Source: Terriglobia bacterium (GTDB lineage Bacteria; Acidobacteriota; Terriglobia; Bryobacterales; Bryobacteraceae). Taken from it: a DNA stretch of 32,343 nucleotides. Position numbers and translations under genes: made by a program. Positions 24,760 through 32,343 of this stretch are shown piece by piece. Each line of letters opens with the position of its first letter. The stretch's first letter is position 1. The stretch covers positions 1 to 32,343 of the forward strand of contig JAIQFL010000104.1 in the NCBI GenBank assembly GCA_020073365.1, in the 5' to 3' direction. Under the pieces are notes generated by a model, which was given only the letters and a program-made list of their open reading frames with translations, was not told where the DNA came from and did not search any database.

Positions 24760-26124
24760 ATGGAGCCATTCCGTTTTCACGTGTTTGTCTGCGACCAGGA
24801 GAAGCCCGAAGGCGTGCCATGCTGCGCGGCCCGGGGTTCGGGCCAGATCCTGGAGGCGTTGCGGCGCGAGGTCAACGCGCGCGGTCTGGAAGACGAAGTC
24901 CAGGTCACGGTCTGCGGCTCGCTGGGTTTGTGCGAGCACGGGCCGAACCTGATCGTTTATCCCGAAGGCATCTGGTACTCGGGCGTGACCCCGGCGGACG
25001 TGCCGGAGATCGTCCGCTCGCATTTCCAGGAGGACACGCCCGTCGAGCGCCTGGCGCGTACCGATCCCGCGGGTCTGCGCGCGGAGATCCTGACCAACCG
25101 CCAGAAGATGTTCGCGGCGCGGCGCGCACGGGAGGCCGCCGGAGTCCTCCCCGACGACCTGAACGATCGCATCCGCGGATTTCAGGAGAGCCGCGCCGTC
25201 CTCACGGGGCTGGAACTCGACCTCTTCACCGCCGTGGGGGACGGCGCAGGCGCGGAGGAAGTGGCGGCCAGGCTCGACACGCACCCGCGTGCCACCGAGA
25301 TGCTCCTGAACGCGCTGGCCTCCCTGCGCCTGCTGGTCAAGCGCGATGGGGTCTTTCACAACTCGCCGGCGGCCGCGCGCTACTTCACCGCGGGGTCGCG
25401 CGACAACGCCCGGCCGGCCTTGCTGCACACCGCGCACCTGTGGCACCGCTGGTCGACGCTCACCGACTGCGTGCGCGCCGGCACCGCGGTCGCCCACGAC
25501 GAAATCGCCGGCCGCGGCCAGGACTGGACCGAGGCCTTCATCGCCGCCATGCACCGCAACGCCTCGGAACGCGCGCCGCTGGTGGTCCGCGCAGTGGGCG
25601 CGGAGAACATCCGCCGCATGCTGGACGTGGGCGGCGGATCGGGTGCTTATTCGATTGCTTTCGCCCAGGCCAACTCCGGGTTGCGGGCCGATATTCTGGA
25701 TCTGCCCGCAGTGGAACCCATCGCGCGACGCCACATCCAGGAGGCCGAGATGGGCGACCGCGTCCAGGTCCGCGGCGGCGATTTGCGCACCGGCCGGCTA
25801 GGCGAAGGATACGACCTGGTATTCGTCTCCGCTATCTGCCACATGCTCAGCCCCGAGGAGAATCTGGATCTGCTGCGCCGCTGCCGCGAGGCGCTGGTGC
25901 CCGGCGGCCGGGTCGTGATTCAGGACTTCATCCTGGAGGCGGACAAGACGGCTCCCCGCTTCGCCGCGCTGTTCGCGCTCAACATGCTGGTGGGCACGCG
26001 CGGCGGCAGCAGCTACAGCGAGCCGGAGTATTCCGGCTGGCTCGGCGAGGCGGGTTTCCGGGAGATCCGCCGCGCGCGCCTGCCGGGAATCACCGGTCTA
26101 ATGATTGGGTTGCGGAGCCGCTAG
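24760..26124 (+). CDS. Thioredoxin-like 2Fe-2S ferredoxin fused to SAM methyltransferase
   Basis: A 454-residue two-part protein. Residues 1-90 match thioredoxin-like 2Fe-2S ferredoxins, with cluster ligands among Cys11, Cys21/22, Cys52 and Cys58 and the hallmark CEHGPNLIVYPEGIWYSGVTP. Residues ~130-454 are a class I O-methyltransferase of the acetylserotonin/plant type. They comprise a winged-helix dimerisation part (VLTGLELDLFTAVG, ATEMLLNALASLRLL), the SAM-binding loop LDVGGGSG (about 288-295), then DLPAVEP and ALVPGGRVVIQDF. The ferredoxin half could sense redox state or supply electrons to the partner half; the substrate is unknown. AGAAGG lies 10 bases before the ATG. Confidence 0.88.
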   Translation: MEPFRFHVFVCDQEKPEGVPCCAARGSGQILEALRREVNARGLEDEVQVTVCGSLGLCEHGPNLIVYPEGIWYSGVTPADVPEIVRSHFQEDTPVERLARTDPAGLRAEILTNRQKMFAARRAREAAGVLPDDLNDRIRGFQESRAVLTGLELDLFTAVGDGAGAEEVAARLDTHPRATEMLLNALASLRLLVKRDGVFHNSPAAARYFTAGSRDNARPALLHTAHLWHRWSTLTDCVRAGTAVAHDEIAGRGQDWTEAFIAAMHRNASERAPLVVRAVGAENIRRMLDVGGGSGAYSIAFAQANSGLRADILDLPAVEPIARRHIQEAEMGDRVQVRGGDLRTGRLGEGYDLVFVSAICHMLSPEENLDLLRRCREALVPGGRVVIQDFILEADKTAPRFAALFALNMLVGTRGGSSYSEPEYSGWLGEAGFREIRRARLPGITGLMIGLRSR

Positions 26125-26135
26125 CCGCGGGGCAG

Positions 26136-26187
26136 CCCGCGATGGAGAGCAAATGGGAACGTCGGGCCTCGGGGTCGCGGGTTTTTT
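26136..26187 (+). terminator. Possible terminator after the methyltransferase gene
   Basis: CCCGCGA (26136-26142) can pair with TCGCGGG (26175-26181), followed by six Ts (26182-26187). The 32-nt loop makes it weaker than typical. Confidence 0.4.
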
Positions 26188-26190
26188 CTC

Positions 26191-26226
26191 TTGACACAAC
26201 GAAGACGTTCGTAGTAACGTTTTCGT
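26191..26226 (+). promoter_or_regulatory. BlaI-gene promoter with dyad operator
   Basis: A perfect -35 TTGACA (26191-26196) is followed by a long dyad: ACGAAGACGTT (26199-26209) and AACGTTTTCGT (26216-26226), matching at 10 of 11 positions with a 6-bp spacer. The dyad covers the expected -10 region (TAACGT at 26215-26220) and the start site, and ends two bases before the ATG. It is very probably the operator of the adjacent BlaI repressor, allowing autoregulation. The predicted message is nearly leaderless. Confidence 0.65.
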
Positions 26227-26228
26227 AG

Positions 26229-26624
26229 ATGCCTGAGAAATTACCTGATCCGCCGCGGCCAACCGACGCGGAACTCGAAATCCTCACGGTCCTCTGGAGC
26301 CGCGGGCCCAGCACGGTTCGCGAAGTCCACGAAGCCATCGGGTTCCGCAAGCCCACTCAATACACCACCGTTCTGAAGCTCCTGCAGATCATGGCCGAGA
26401 AGGGCCTGGTGCGGCGGGACGAGAAGCAACGAGCCCACATATACCAGGCGAGCCAACCTTGTGAGTGGACCCAGCGTCAACTTGCCGGCGACCTGTTGCA
26501 GCGGGCCTTCAGCGGTTCCGCCAAGAGCCTCATGTTGGGCGCATTGTCCGCGCGCAAGGTGTCGAAAGAGGAACTCGCCGAACTCCGGGAATTCCTGGAC
26601 GAGTACGAGAAGGGGACGCGATGA
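26229..26624 (+). CDS. BlaI/MecI-family transcriptional repressor
   Basis: A 131-residue winged-helix repressor. The DNA-binding domain is at about residues 10-80: LTDAELEIL-like start (RPTDAELEILTVLW), STVREVHEAI, TTVLKLLQIMAEKGLVRRDE. The C-terminal dimerisation helices (about 85-128) follow. Members are inactivated by proteolysis through a partner BlaR1-type sensor, and this gene overlaps such an M56 gene by ATGA. No Shine-Dalgarno site precedes the ATG, and the promoter places the start of RNA at or next to it, so translation is probably leaderless. A dyad operator sits directly upstream. Confidence 0.93.
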   Translation: MPEKLPDPPRPTDAELEILTVLWSRGPSTVREVHEAIGFRKPTQYTTVLKLLQIMAEKGLVRRDEKQRAHIYQASQPCEWTQRQLAGDLLQRAFSGSAKSLMLGALSARKVSKEELAELREFLDEYEKGTR

Positions 26625-28669
26625 ACCAACTGGAAGCCTGGATCCATACGCCTTTTGCGAAGACGCTCGGCTGGTCGCTGATTCATTTTCTGTGGGAAGG
26701 GGTGGTCATCGCCCTGTTTCTGGCGGCGGTGCTCTTCTTGTGCCGGCCGCGCGAAGCCCGGTTGCGATACGCTCTTTCGAGCCTTGCCCTGGTGGCGATG
26801 GCCGCGGCCTTCGCCCTCACCCTGGTGCTATTGCTGCCCAGCCACCGTGCAGGCCTGCCGGTCGCCGTTCCTGTCCCCCTCACACCTTTCGGCCCACTGC
26901 CTGTCGGGCCGCCTCCGGCCGCCTGGTCGTGGCCCATGATCCTCGCGTCGGTCTTGCCATGGGTGGCGCCCTTCTGGATGGCGGGCGTGTTCCTCTTCTA
27001 TCTGCGCAGCCTGGGCAGTTGGATGGTGGCGCAAAGGCTGCGCCGCACCGGCGTGTGCGCGGCCTCTGGAGACTGGCAGGACCGGCTCCATCGCCTGCGC
27101 AACCGGCTGCAACTGTCGGCGCCTGTGGTCTTGTTGGAATCGTGCCTGATCGATGTTCCCGTCGTCATGGGGTTCCTGCGCCCGGTCATCCTGATGCCCG
27201 TGGGACTGCTGGCCGGCCTCTCCACGGACCAACTGGAATCGATCCTCATCCACGAGCTGGCGCACATCCGCCGGTGGGACTACGTGGTCAACCTGCTCCA
27301 GAACCTGGTGGAGGGACTTCTGTTCTACCACCCGGCCGTCTGGTGGGTCTCCGGGCAGGTCCGCGCGGAGCGTGAGAACTGTTGTGACGATGTGGTGGTG
27401 AAACTGAAGGGCGACGCACGCGGATACGCGGCGGTGCTGGCAACGCTGGAAGAGAACCGCTGGCCGGCGCGCGAGCCCGTGCTGGCAGCTACGGGAGGTA
27501 GCCTCATGAAACGAATTCGACGTCTGCTCCAGGAACCGGAAGGGCCGCGCGCATCGGCCGCGCCCGTTCTGGCGGCAGGGCTTTTGGTGGTGTCGCTGGG
27601 CGTGGCTGTGGCCGGGTGGCAGACCAAACCAACCCCCGCGCCGAAGCCAGCGGTATCGCCGCTGCTGACTCAGGAGAAACTGCCGGAGACTGCCCCGGTG
27701 GGAGCAAGCCCTCGCGAAAAGGCGACGCCCAGGCCGCTCCTGGCGCAGGTACGGCCCGCCTCGGAGCAGAGTCAGACTACCAACCCGCTGCGCTTCCAAC
27801 AACTGAAAAAAGACGCAGAGCAACGCCGCAGCGGGTCCGAGACACCTTACCAGAAGTGGCTGAACGAAGATGTCGCCTACATCATCTCCGATCGGGAGCG
27901 CGTCGCCTTCAAGAACCTCCAGACCGATGAGGAGCGAGAGAAGTTCATCGAGCAGTTCTGGCTGCGCCGCGACCCCACGCCGGGCACGCCCCAAAACGAG
28001 TTCAAGGATGAGCACTACCGGCGCATCGCCTATGCCAACCAACACTTCGCGTCGCAGATCCCGGGATGGATGACCGACCGCGGCCGCATCTACATCACCT
28101 ACGGGCCGCCCGATGAAATCGAGTCCCATCCGTCCGGCGGCGCCTACCGGCGGCCTCCCGAACAGGGTGGCGACACGATCACCACCGTCCCCTTCGAGCA
28201 GTGGCGCTATCGCCTCCTCGAGGGCATCGGCAACGACATCATCATTGAATTTGCCGACCCCAACAAGTCGGGCGAGTACCGCATGACCAGCGACCCCACC
28301 GACAAGGATGCGTCGCGTATCGAGGGATATGTGGCCGGGGTCACGTCTGCGGCAGCCGCAATCGGTGGCGCCAGGGTCAAGACCGGTGCCACTGTGCAGG
28401 TGATGAGTACCGCTGCGGCCGGTGGAAAGACGGTGTTGATCTCGATACCACTCAACGCCTACGGAAACCATGCGGTGAATGTGCTGGCGACCATCACTTC
28501 GGCTGAGAAGCGGCCGGTCTCGACCTTCGAGCAGTCCGTCCCGGGCCCGGCACCCTTGTACACCAGGTTCATCGCGCTTCCACCAGGTTCCTATCGGCTG
28601 AACGTCGTCGTCAAGGACGTCGCTACCGGTGCGCTGGCCTCCGATGAGATTGCGTTCTACGTGAAGTAG
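26621..28669 (+). CDS. M56 (BlaR1-type) peptidase fused to a GWxTD domain
   Basis: A 682-residue membrane protein. The N-terminal ~330 residues are an M56 zinc peptidase with hydrophobic segments near 15-38, 45-68, 105-125 and 315-330. The zinc motif HELAH is at residues 211-215, and ENCCDD near 250 supplies the next ligand region. A Pro/Ala-rich linker follows. From about 395 the protein has a GWxTD domain: GWMTD at 482-486, then GRIYITYGPPDEIESHP, and a beta-rich tail. The C-terminal half replaces the penicillin-binding sensor of classical BlaR1. It probably senses an envelope signal and cleaves, or triggers cleavage of, the BlaI partner. The start at 26621 overlaps the BlaI stop, with AAGGGG upstream. 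Confidence 0.9.
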   Translation: MNQLEAWIHTPFAKTLGWSLIHFLWEGVVIALFLAAVLFLCRPREARLRYALSSLALVAMAAAFALTLVLLLPSHRAGLPVAVPVPLTPFGPLPVGPPPAAWSWPMILASVLPWVAPFWMAGVFLFYLRSLGSWMVAQRLRRTGVCAASGDWQDRLHRLRNRLQLSAPVVLLESCLIDVPVVMGFLRPVILMPVGLLAGLSTDQLESILIHELAHIRRWDYVVNLLQNLVEGLLFYHPAVWWVSGQVRAERENCCDDVVVKLKGDARGYAAVLATLEENRWPAREPVLAATGGSLMKRIRRLLQEPEGPRASAAPVLAAGLLVVSLGVAVAGWQTKPTPAPKPAVSPLLTQEKLPETAPVGASPREKATPRPLLAQVRPASEQSQTTNPLRFQQLKKDAEQRRSGSETPYQKWLNEDVAYIISDRERVAFKNLQTDEEREKFIEQFWLRRDPTPGTPQNEFKDEHYRRIAYANQHFASQIPGWMTDRGRIYITYGPPDEIESHPSGGAYRRPPEQGGDTITTVPFEQWRYRLLEGIGNDIIIEFADPNKSGEYRMTSDPTDKDASRIEGYVAGVTSAAAAIGGARVKTGATVQVMSTAAAGGKTVLISIPLNAYGNHAVNVLATITSAEKRPVSTFEQSVPGPAPLYTRFIALPPGSYRLNVVVKDVATGALASDEIAFYVK

Positions 28670-28736
28670 GGAGGGCCGCCCATGGGCCTGTCCCGGGAGA
28701 GTGCCGCGGCGCCGTGGGGAGCGATCTGATTCGCGC

Positions 28737-29006
28737 TTACGATCCTGGCTTATTCTCCCGTATCGGCGGGACAAGCATGGTGGCGTCGGGCGATGAGTGC
28801 ACGCGAATGAGCGTCAACACATCGTCACTATCGCGGGAGCTCCAGGCTCTGGCGGTGTCCGATGCCTGCACGCGAATTTCCTTGATCTGCGCATCTGTCA
28901 GAATCTGAGCATTTCTCAAGGCGCTCTCGATCGCGTTGATTTCAAGCCTCTGGGAAAGAAGAAGCCTCAGCAGTTCTCGCCATTCCGCGGCCGTCACAGT
29001 ATGCAT
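28737..29006 (-). CDS. Small hypothetical protein
   Basis: An 89-residue protein I do not recognise. It starts with an amphipathic helical stretch (AAEWRELLRLLLSQRLEINAIESALRNAQILTDAQIKEIRVQA), followed by a less ordered tail. AAGGGAG sits six bases before the ATG, which argues for a real gene. It is convergent with the M56 gene, 67 bp apart. There is no signal peptide or membrane segment, so it is likely cytoplasmic. Confidence 0.55.
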   Translation of the reverse strand: MHTVTAAEWRELLRLLLSQRLEINAIESALRNAQILTDAQIKEIRVQASDTARAWSSRDSDDVLTLIRVHSSPDATMLVPPIRENKPGS

Positions 29007-29118
29007 TCTCGCGCTCCCTTACCGGGTGGCCGGCTGCCCACGGGACCATTGTACGCTTGCGGCTCAGGTGAATGAGGACAAGTTCAATGGCCACAGGTCG
29101 GCGCGCTTGTTGGACGGG

Positions 29119-29190
29119 CCAGGGGCGGCTGGGGCGACCAGGGAAGGCCGGGGGCGGCTAGGTGCGGCCCAGGGGCGGCCGGGGCGGCCA
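29119..29190 (+). repeat. GC-rich imperfect direct repeats
   Basis: A 22-nt unit beginning CCAGGGGCGG occurs at 29119-29140 and 29169-29190, matching at 20 of 22 bases, with similar GGCGG-rich units between. It lies between the small hypothetical gene and the PmoA gene and looks like a short, decayed tandem array; no open frame is supported there. Confidence 0.5.
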
Positions 29191-29236
29191 GCAGCCCCAG
29201 CACTCCTCGCGGCGTTTAGCGCTAAAATGGAGGCGC

Positions 29237-30265
29237 ATGAAATCCGCCTTTCCCCTCCTATTCTCCGCCGCCCTGCTGGCGTTCCCGGCAGCCGGCCAGG
29301 TAAAGATCACACCCGGATCCGAAAAGATTCCGGTCGCCATCAACGGCCAGCCGTTCACCGATTTCTACGTCGCGGGGTCGGAAGTCGCCAAGCCCTATCT
29401 CTGGCCGCTGCGCGCCGCCTCCGGTACGTACGTCACCCGCATGTGGCCCATGGAGAAGGTGGCGGAGGAGTTCGACGCCGCCACCGGACACGCCATCGTG
29501 AACGGCCAGAACACCGGCAAGGCGCCCGATCATCCGCACCAGCGCGGTCTGTGGTTCGCCCACGCCAAAGTCAACAACCTGGATTTCTGGAACATCGCTC
29601 CCATCGACGCGCCGCCCTACAACCGGCCCGATCGGGGCAAGATCGCCCTCCGCAAAATGGGCGAAATCAAAAGCGGGAAGGATAAAGGTTCCGTCGCCGC
29701 CACTTTCGATTGGACCGATCGTGACGGCAAGACGCTGCTCACCGAAGCGCGCCTGACGACCTTCTACGCCGACCCCAAGCTGCGCATCGTCGACTTCGAC
29801 ATCACGCTTACGGCCGTCCAGAAGGTCACGTTCGGCGATGAGAAGGATGGTGTGTTCGGAATCCGCCTGCGGCCGGTCCTTCAGGAGGACAAAGGCACCG
29901 GCCACATCACCAACGCCGGTGGCCAGGCGGGTGAGAAGGAGGTCTGGGGCAAGCCCTCCAACTGGTGCGATTATTCCGGCGAAATCGGCGGGGAGAAGGT
30001 GGGAATTGCCATTCTCGATAACCCGGCCAACCCGCGCCACCCGGTGCGCTGGCACGTGCGCGCCTACGGACTGTTTGCCGCCAACCCGTTCGGCGTCTCG
30101 ACGTTCACCAACGACAAGTCGCAAGACGGCTCGACGACCCTGGAACCGGGGCAGAGCCTGCGCTACCGCTACCGCGTGATCATTCACCCGGGTGACGCGG
30201 CAAGCGCGGGCATCGCCAAGCTTTGGGACCAGTACACGGCCGTAAAGTACAGCGCCCGGAAGTAG
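29237..30265 (+). CDS. Exported PmoA-family (DUF6807) protein
   Basis: A 342-residue protein of the PmoA family, common in Acidobacteria and Planctomycetes near sugar-metabolism genes. A Sec signal peptide (MKSAFPLLFSAALLAFPAAG) is followed by a beta-rich domain with YLWPLRAASG, the conserved DHPHQRGLWFAH motif near residue 100, and FDITLTAVQKVTFGDEKDGVFGIRL. The family name does not imply methane monooxygenase activity. The His-rich motif suggests metal or substrate binding; the reaction is unknown. TGGAGG just before the ATG at 29237 fixes the start. It ends exactly where the convergent next gene ends. Confidence 0.88.
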   Translation: MKSAFPLLFSAALLAFPAAGQVKITPGSEKIPVAINGQPFTDFYVAGSEVAKPYLWPLRAASGTYVTRMWPMEKVAEEFDAATGHAIVNGQNTGKAPDHPHQRGLWFAHAKVNNLDFWNIAPIDAPPYNRPDRGKIALRKMGEIKSGKDKGSVAATFDWTDRDGKTLLTEARLTTFYADPKLRIVDFDITLTAVQKVTFGDEKDGVFGIRLRPVLQEDKGTGHITNAGGQAGEKEVWGKPSNWCDYSGEIGGEKVGIAILDNPANPRHPVRWHVRAYGLFAANPFGVSTFTNDKSQDGSTTLEPGQSLRYRYRVIIHPGDAASAGIAKLWDQYTAVKYSARK

Positions 30266-30700
30266 TCACTCGCCCAAGTCCGGAAAGAGAGCGCGGTCCA
30301 GGATACGGCGCGTCAGTTCTTCCATGCTCAGGTACTGATCGTGCTCGCGGTCCCGGTAGAACAACTTGTCACCGGGGAGCATGCCCATTTCGATGATCAG
30401 GGGTTCGCCCCCGCGCTCGATCTGGAAACCCGGCACCGTAGGGTTAGCGGAGATTTCGACCTTGTTGCGCTGCTGCCATTTGCCCTCCTCTTGCTCGCGG
30501 ATGGCAATGCGGATCTTGGTTCCCTCGAGGCGCATGTCCGCCGACTCCGCTCCGAACGAGGCAGTGAAGCTCTCGATGCACTCAGTAAGGGCGCTATGAA
30601 TCTCCTCCAACCCGCGCGGCAGCCGATCCAGAATCTGGGCCTCCCTTTGACGGCGCTCCTGCTCCTCCGAAATCCTCATTTCAAGCCAGTGGAAACTCAT
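30266..30700 (-). CDS. Hypothetical protein with N-terminal coiled coil
   Basis: A 144-residue protein with no family I can name. Residues 8-50 are strongly charged and helical (RISEEQERRQREAQILDRL, then LEEIHSALTECIESF), suggesting a coiled coil. The rest is mixed alpha/beta with KIRIAIREQEEGKWQQRNKVEIS and a charged C-terminal helix. It has no signal peptide. The start is taken as ATG 30700; the open frame continues upstream to 30856 but that part is Trp/Arg-rich and unlike coding sequence. Only a weak GGGA precedes the ATG. Its stop codon abuts the PmoA-family stop with no gap. Confidence 0.6.
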   Translation of the reverse strand: MSFHWLEMRISEEQERRQREAQILDRLPRGLEEIHSALTECIESFTASFGAESADMRLEGTKIRIAIREQEEGKWQQRNKVEISANPTVPGFQIERGGEPLIIEMGMLPGDKLFYRDREHDQYLSMEELTRRILDRALFPDLGE

Positions 30701-30867
30701 AGTGTCTATCCCATAGTACCAGTACCAACGGCGGTTCGCCCTAATCCCAAACCAGTTGATCCAGCACATGCATCTCTCCAGTCGATAGCCTTGGGGACGT
30801 CTGTCCTTTTGCGCATCGCTTGAACATGGTAGCCCTGCAAACCGCTGCCGTCCCAACTATCGTTCGC

Positions 30868-30895
30868 TTAAGTCGATCGTCTATGGGAGTATAAT
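30868..30895 (+). promoter_or_regulatory. Candidate promoter of the ADOP permease gene
   Basis: A perfect -10 TATAAT (30890-30895) has TTAAGT (30868-30873) 16 bp upstream as a weak -35. The start would be near 30902, about 106 nt before the permease start codon. Confidence 0.45.
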
Positions 30896-30927
30896 GACCA
30901 GTGTTCATGACCCGGCACAGTACCTGG

Positions 30928-30973
30928 GACAGACCACGGCACGTGCGTTCCGCATCGTTTTTCGTGGTCTGTC
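30928..30973 (+). promoter_or_regulatory. Perfect 11-bp inverted repeat in the ADOP leader
   Basis: GACAGACCACG (30928-30938) and CGTGGTCTGTC (30963-30973) are perfect complements with a 24-nt gap. It lies in the predicted 5' leader, so it could form an RNA hairpin or be an operator. There is no T-run, so it is not a terminator. Confidence 0.5.
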
Positions 30974-31007
30974 ACCTTTCCCCGCAGAGCCCAGGAGTTG
31001 AGACAAG

Positions 31008-32343
31008 ATGGCCTGGCACCGCTTGATTCGCCGGAAGTATTGGGATGAGGAACGCACGCGCGAAATCGAGGAGTATCTCGAAATCGAAACTGCGGAGAAT
31101 GTGGGACGTGGCATGCCCGTGGAAGAGGCTCGCCATGCCGCGCGCCGGAAACTGGGGAATCCCACTTAATTCGAGAGGAGATCTACCGGATGAACAGCAT
31201 CGGATTCTTCGAAACACTCTGGCAGGATCTGCGGTACGCATTCCGTGTGTTGCGGAAGAGCCCCGGATTCACGCTGGTGGCGGTGGTGTCGCTGGCGCTG
31301 GGAATCGGCGCCAACACCGCCGTATTCAGCCTGGTCCACGCCGTGTTACTGCGTCCGCTTCCTTATCCGGAACCCGGCCAGCTCGTGCTCGTCACCCCTC
31401 CCGGCGCCCCGGGTGATGTCAATATTCCCGAGTTTGAGTTCTGGAAGCAGTCGAGTGCTGTCTTTGTCTCCGTGGCCGGTCTTCAGGGCGTATCGGATGG
31501 GACCTTGGTCTCAGCTCCGGACCGGAATGGATCAAGGCCATGACGGTGACCGCCGGTCTCTTCCGTACTTTGGGCGTTCCCCCGGCTCTGGGCCGCGATT
31601 TCAGGGCGGAAGAAACTCGTGCCGGAGGCCCGCGGGCGATGGTTCTCAGCGACCGCCTCTGGCGGCGCAGTTTCGGCGCCGATCCGGCTGTGTTGGGCCG
31701 CACCGTGAAGCTCGACGATGCCAGCTTTACGGTTGTCGGTGTGCTTCCTCGCGGTTTCTGGCTCCCGCAAGCCACCGACGCCTTCGTGCCCCTGCGCCCT
31801 AGTGGAAGCGTGGGCGACAAGGGAAGGAACACGGAAATGATCGGCCGTCTCAAGACCGGCGTCAGTCTTCGGCAGGCACGGGCTGAAATGGCAACGGTAT
31901 CGGAGAATTTCCGGCGCTCTTCGGCCGGCGCTGCCGAGGGCGAATACCGCGGCCTGACGGTGATTCCGTATCTTCAATCGCTGGTTGGGGACGCCCGAAT
32001 CAATCTGCTGTTACTGTTCGGCGCCGTTGTCTTGCTGCTTCTGATTGCCTGCTCGAACCTGGCGAGCCTCCTTCTCGCGCGTCTCTCGGCTCGCCAGAAG
32101 GAGATTGCTGTGCGACTGGCCGTGGGAAGCAGCCGCGGGCGTCTTCTCCGGCAGTTCTTCACGGAGAACATGCTGCTGGGAATGGCAGGGGGCCTCGCCG
32201 GGCTGGTGGCCGCGTACTGGTTACTGGACGGATTCGTGGCTCTGATTCCATTCAAGCTGCCTGCTTCCGCCCCGATCCGTTTGGATCTGCCAGTCCTGGT
32301 GTTCACGCTCGCGATCGCCCTCGGCACGGCGCTGCTGTTCGGC
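31008..32343 (+). pseudogene. ADOP/MacB-type ABC permease, twice frameshifted, cut by window end
   Basis: An acidobacterial duplicated orphan permease (MacB-like, no ATPase domain). The ADOP prefix domain starts at ATG 31008 (AGGAG upstream) and reads RRKYWDEERTREIEEYLEIE and ARRKLGNPT, then meets TAA at 31167. The expected continuation IREEIYRMNSIGFFETLWQD is intact in the -1 frame, so one base is missing there. Reading goes on through the first membrane segment (DLRYAFRVLRKSPGFTLVAV), then stops at 31541. The family sequence resumes in the -1 frame from about 31513 (GPEWIKAMTVTAGLF through the periplasmic core and FtsX segment LLLIACSNLASLLLAR) and stays open to the window end. Two one-base losses suggest a pseudogene, or base-call errors. 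A GAGGAG site before ATG 31190 could allow separate translation of the middle part. Confidence 0.75.

Noticed and set aside
31500..31545. Programmed -1 frameshift in the ADOP gene.
   Set aside because: No slippery heptamer or following pseudoknot is visible at the break, and a second similar break lies 340 bp upstream, so mutation or sequencing error is simpler.

Overview
The window is GC-rich bacterial chromosome, probably from the Acidobacteriota and most likely the Bryobacterales/Solibacter group. That placement is inferred from family content: MacB-like ABC permeases with the acidobacterial duplicated orphan permease (ADOP) layout, an M56 peptidase fused to a GWxTD domain, a PmoA-family protein, a PIG-L deacetylase and a membrane-anchored DUF362 protein. 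No 16S sequence is present to confirm it.

Bases 1-8266 are mostly housekeeping. The window opens in the 3' end of a 23S rRNA gene, followed by 5S rRNA and a terminator. Next come a glycine-rich RRM RNA-binding protein, then rpoD and dnaG on the minus strand, a small membrane protein that may be read from a leaderless mRNA, tatA, an HU-type protein, a shortened RecA paralogue and recA. A cluster of perfect GC-rich hairpins (8586-8696) separates this block from accessory metabolism.

Bases 8704-17396 hold an MFS transporter, a PIG-L deacetylase, a decayed ADOP permease remnant, a DUF362 protein, a two-gene molybdenum hydroxylase (2Fe-2S subunit plus Tat-exported Mo subunit) and an exported nitroreductase-family protein.

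The most interesting locus is a complete diversity-generating retroelement (DGR) at 17627-22259. A 931-residue target protein joins an N-terminal DUF4062/TIR-like region, a NACHT-type NTPase and a C-terminal formylglycine-generating-enzyme (C-type-lectin-like) domain. Its last 116 bp variable repeat (VR, 20298-20413) is matched without gaps by a template repeat (TR, 20560-20675). All 12 differences fall at TR adenines. The reverse transcriptase and Avd accessory gene lie on the opposite strand, overlap by ATGA, and converge on the TR. The TR sits between two facing terminators, so its RNA probably has its own promoter. The DGR should rewrite the sensor surface of a STAND-type, possibly defensive, protein.

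Bases 22475-32343 carry cstA, a ferredoxin-methyltransferase fusion, a BlaI repressor overlapping an M56/GWxTD protein (with a clear dyad operator and probable leaderless start), two unrecognised small proteins, a PmoA-family protein, and an ADOP permease broken by two one-base frameshifts and cut off by the window end.
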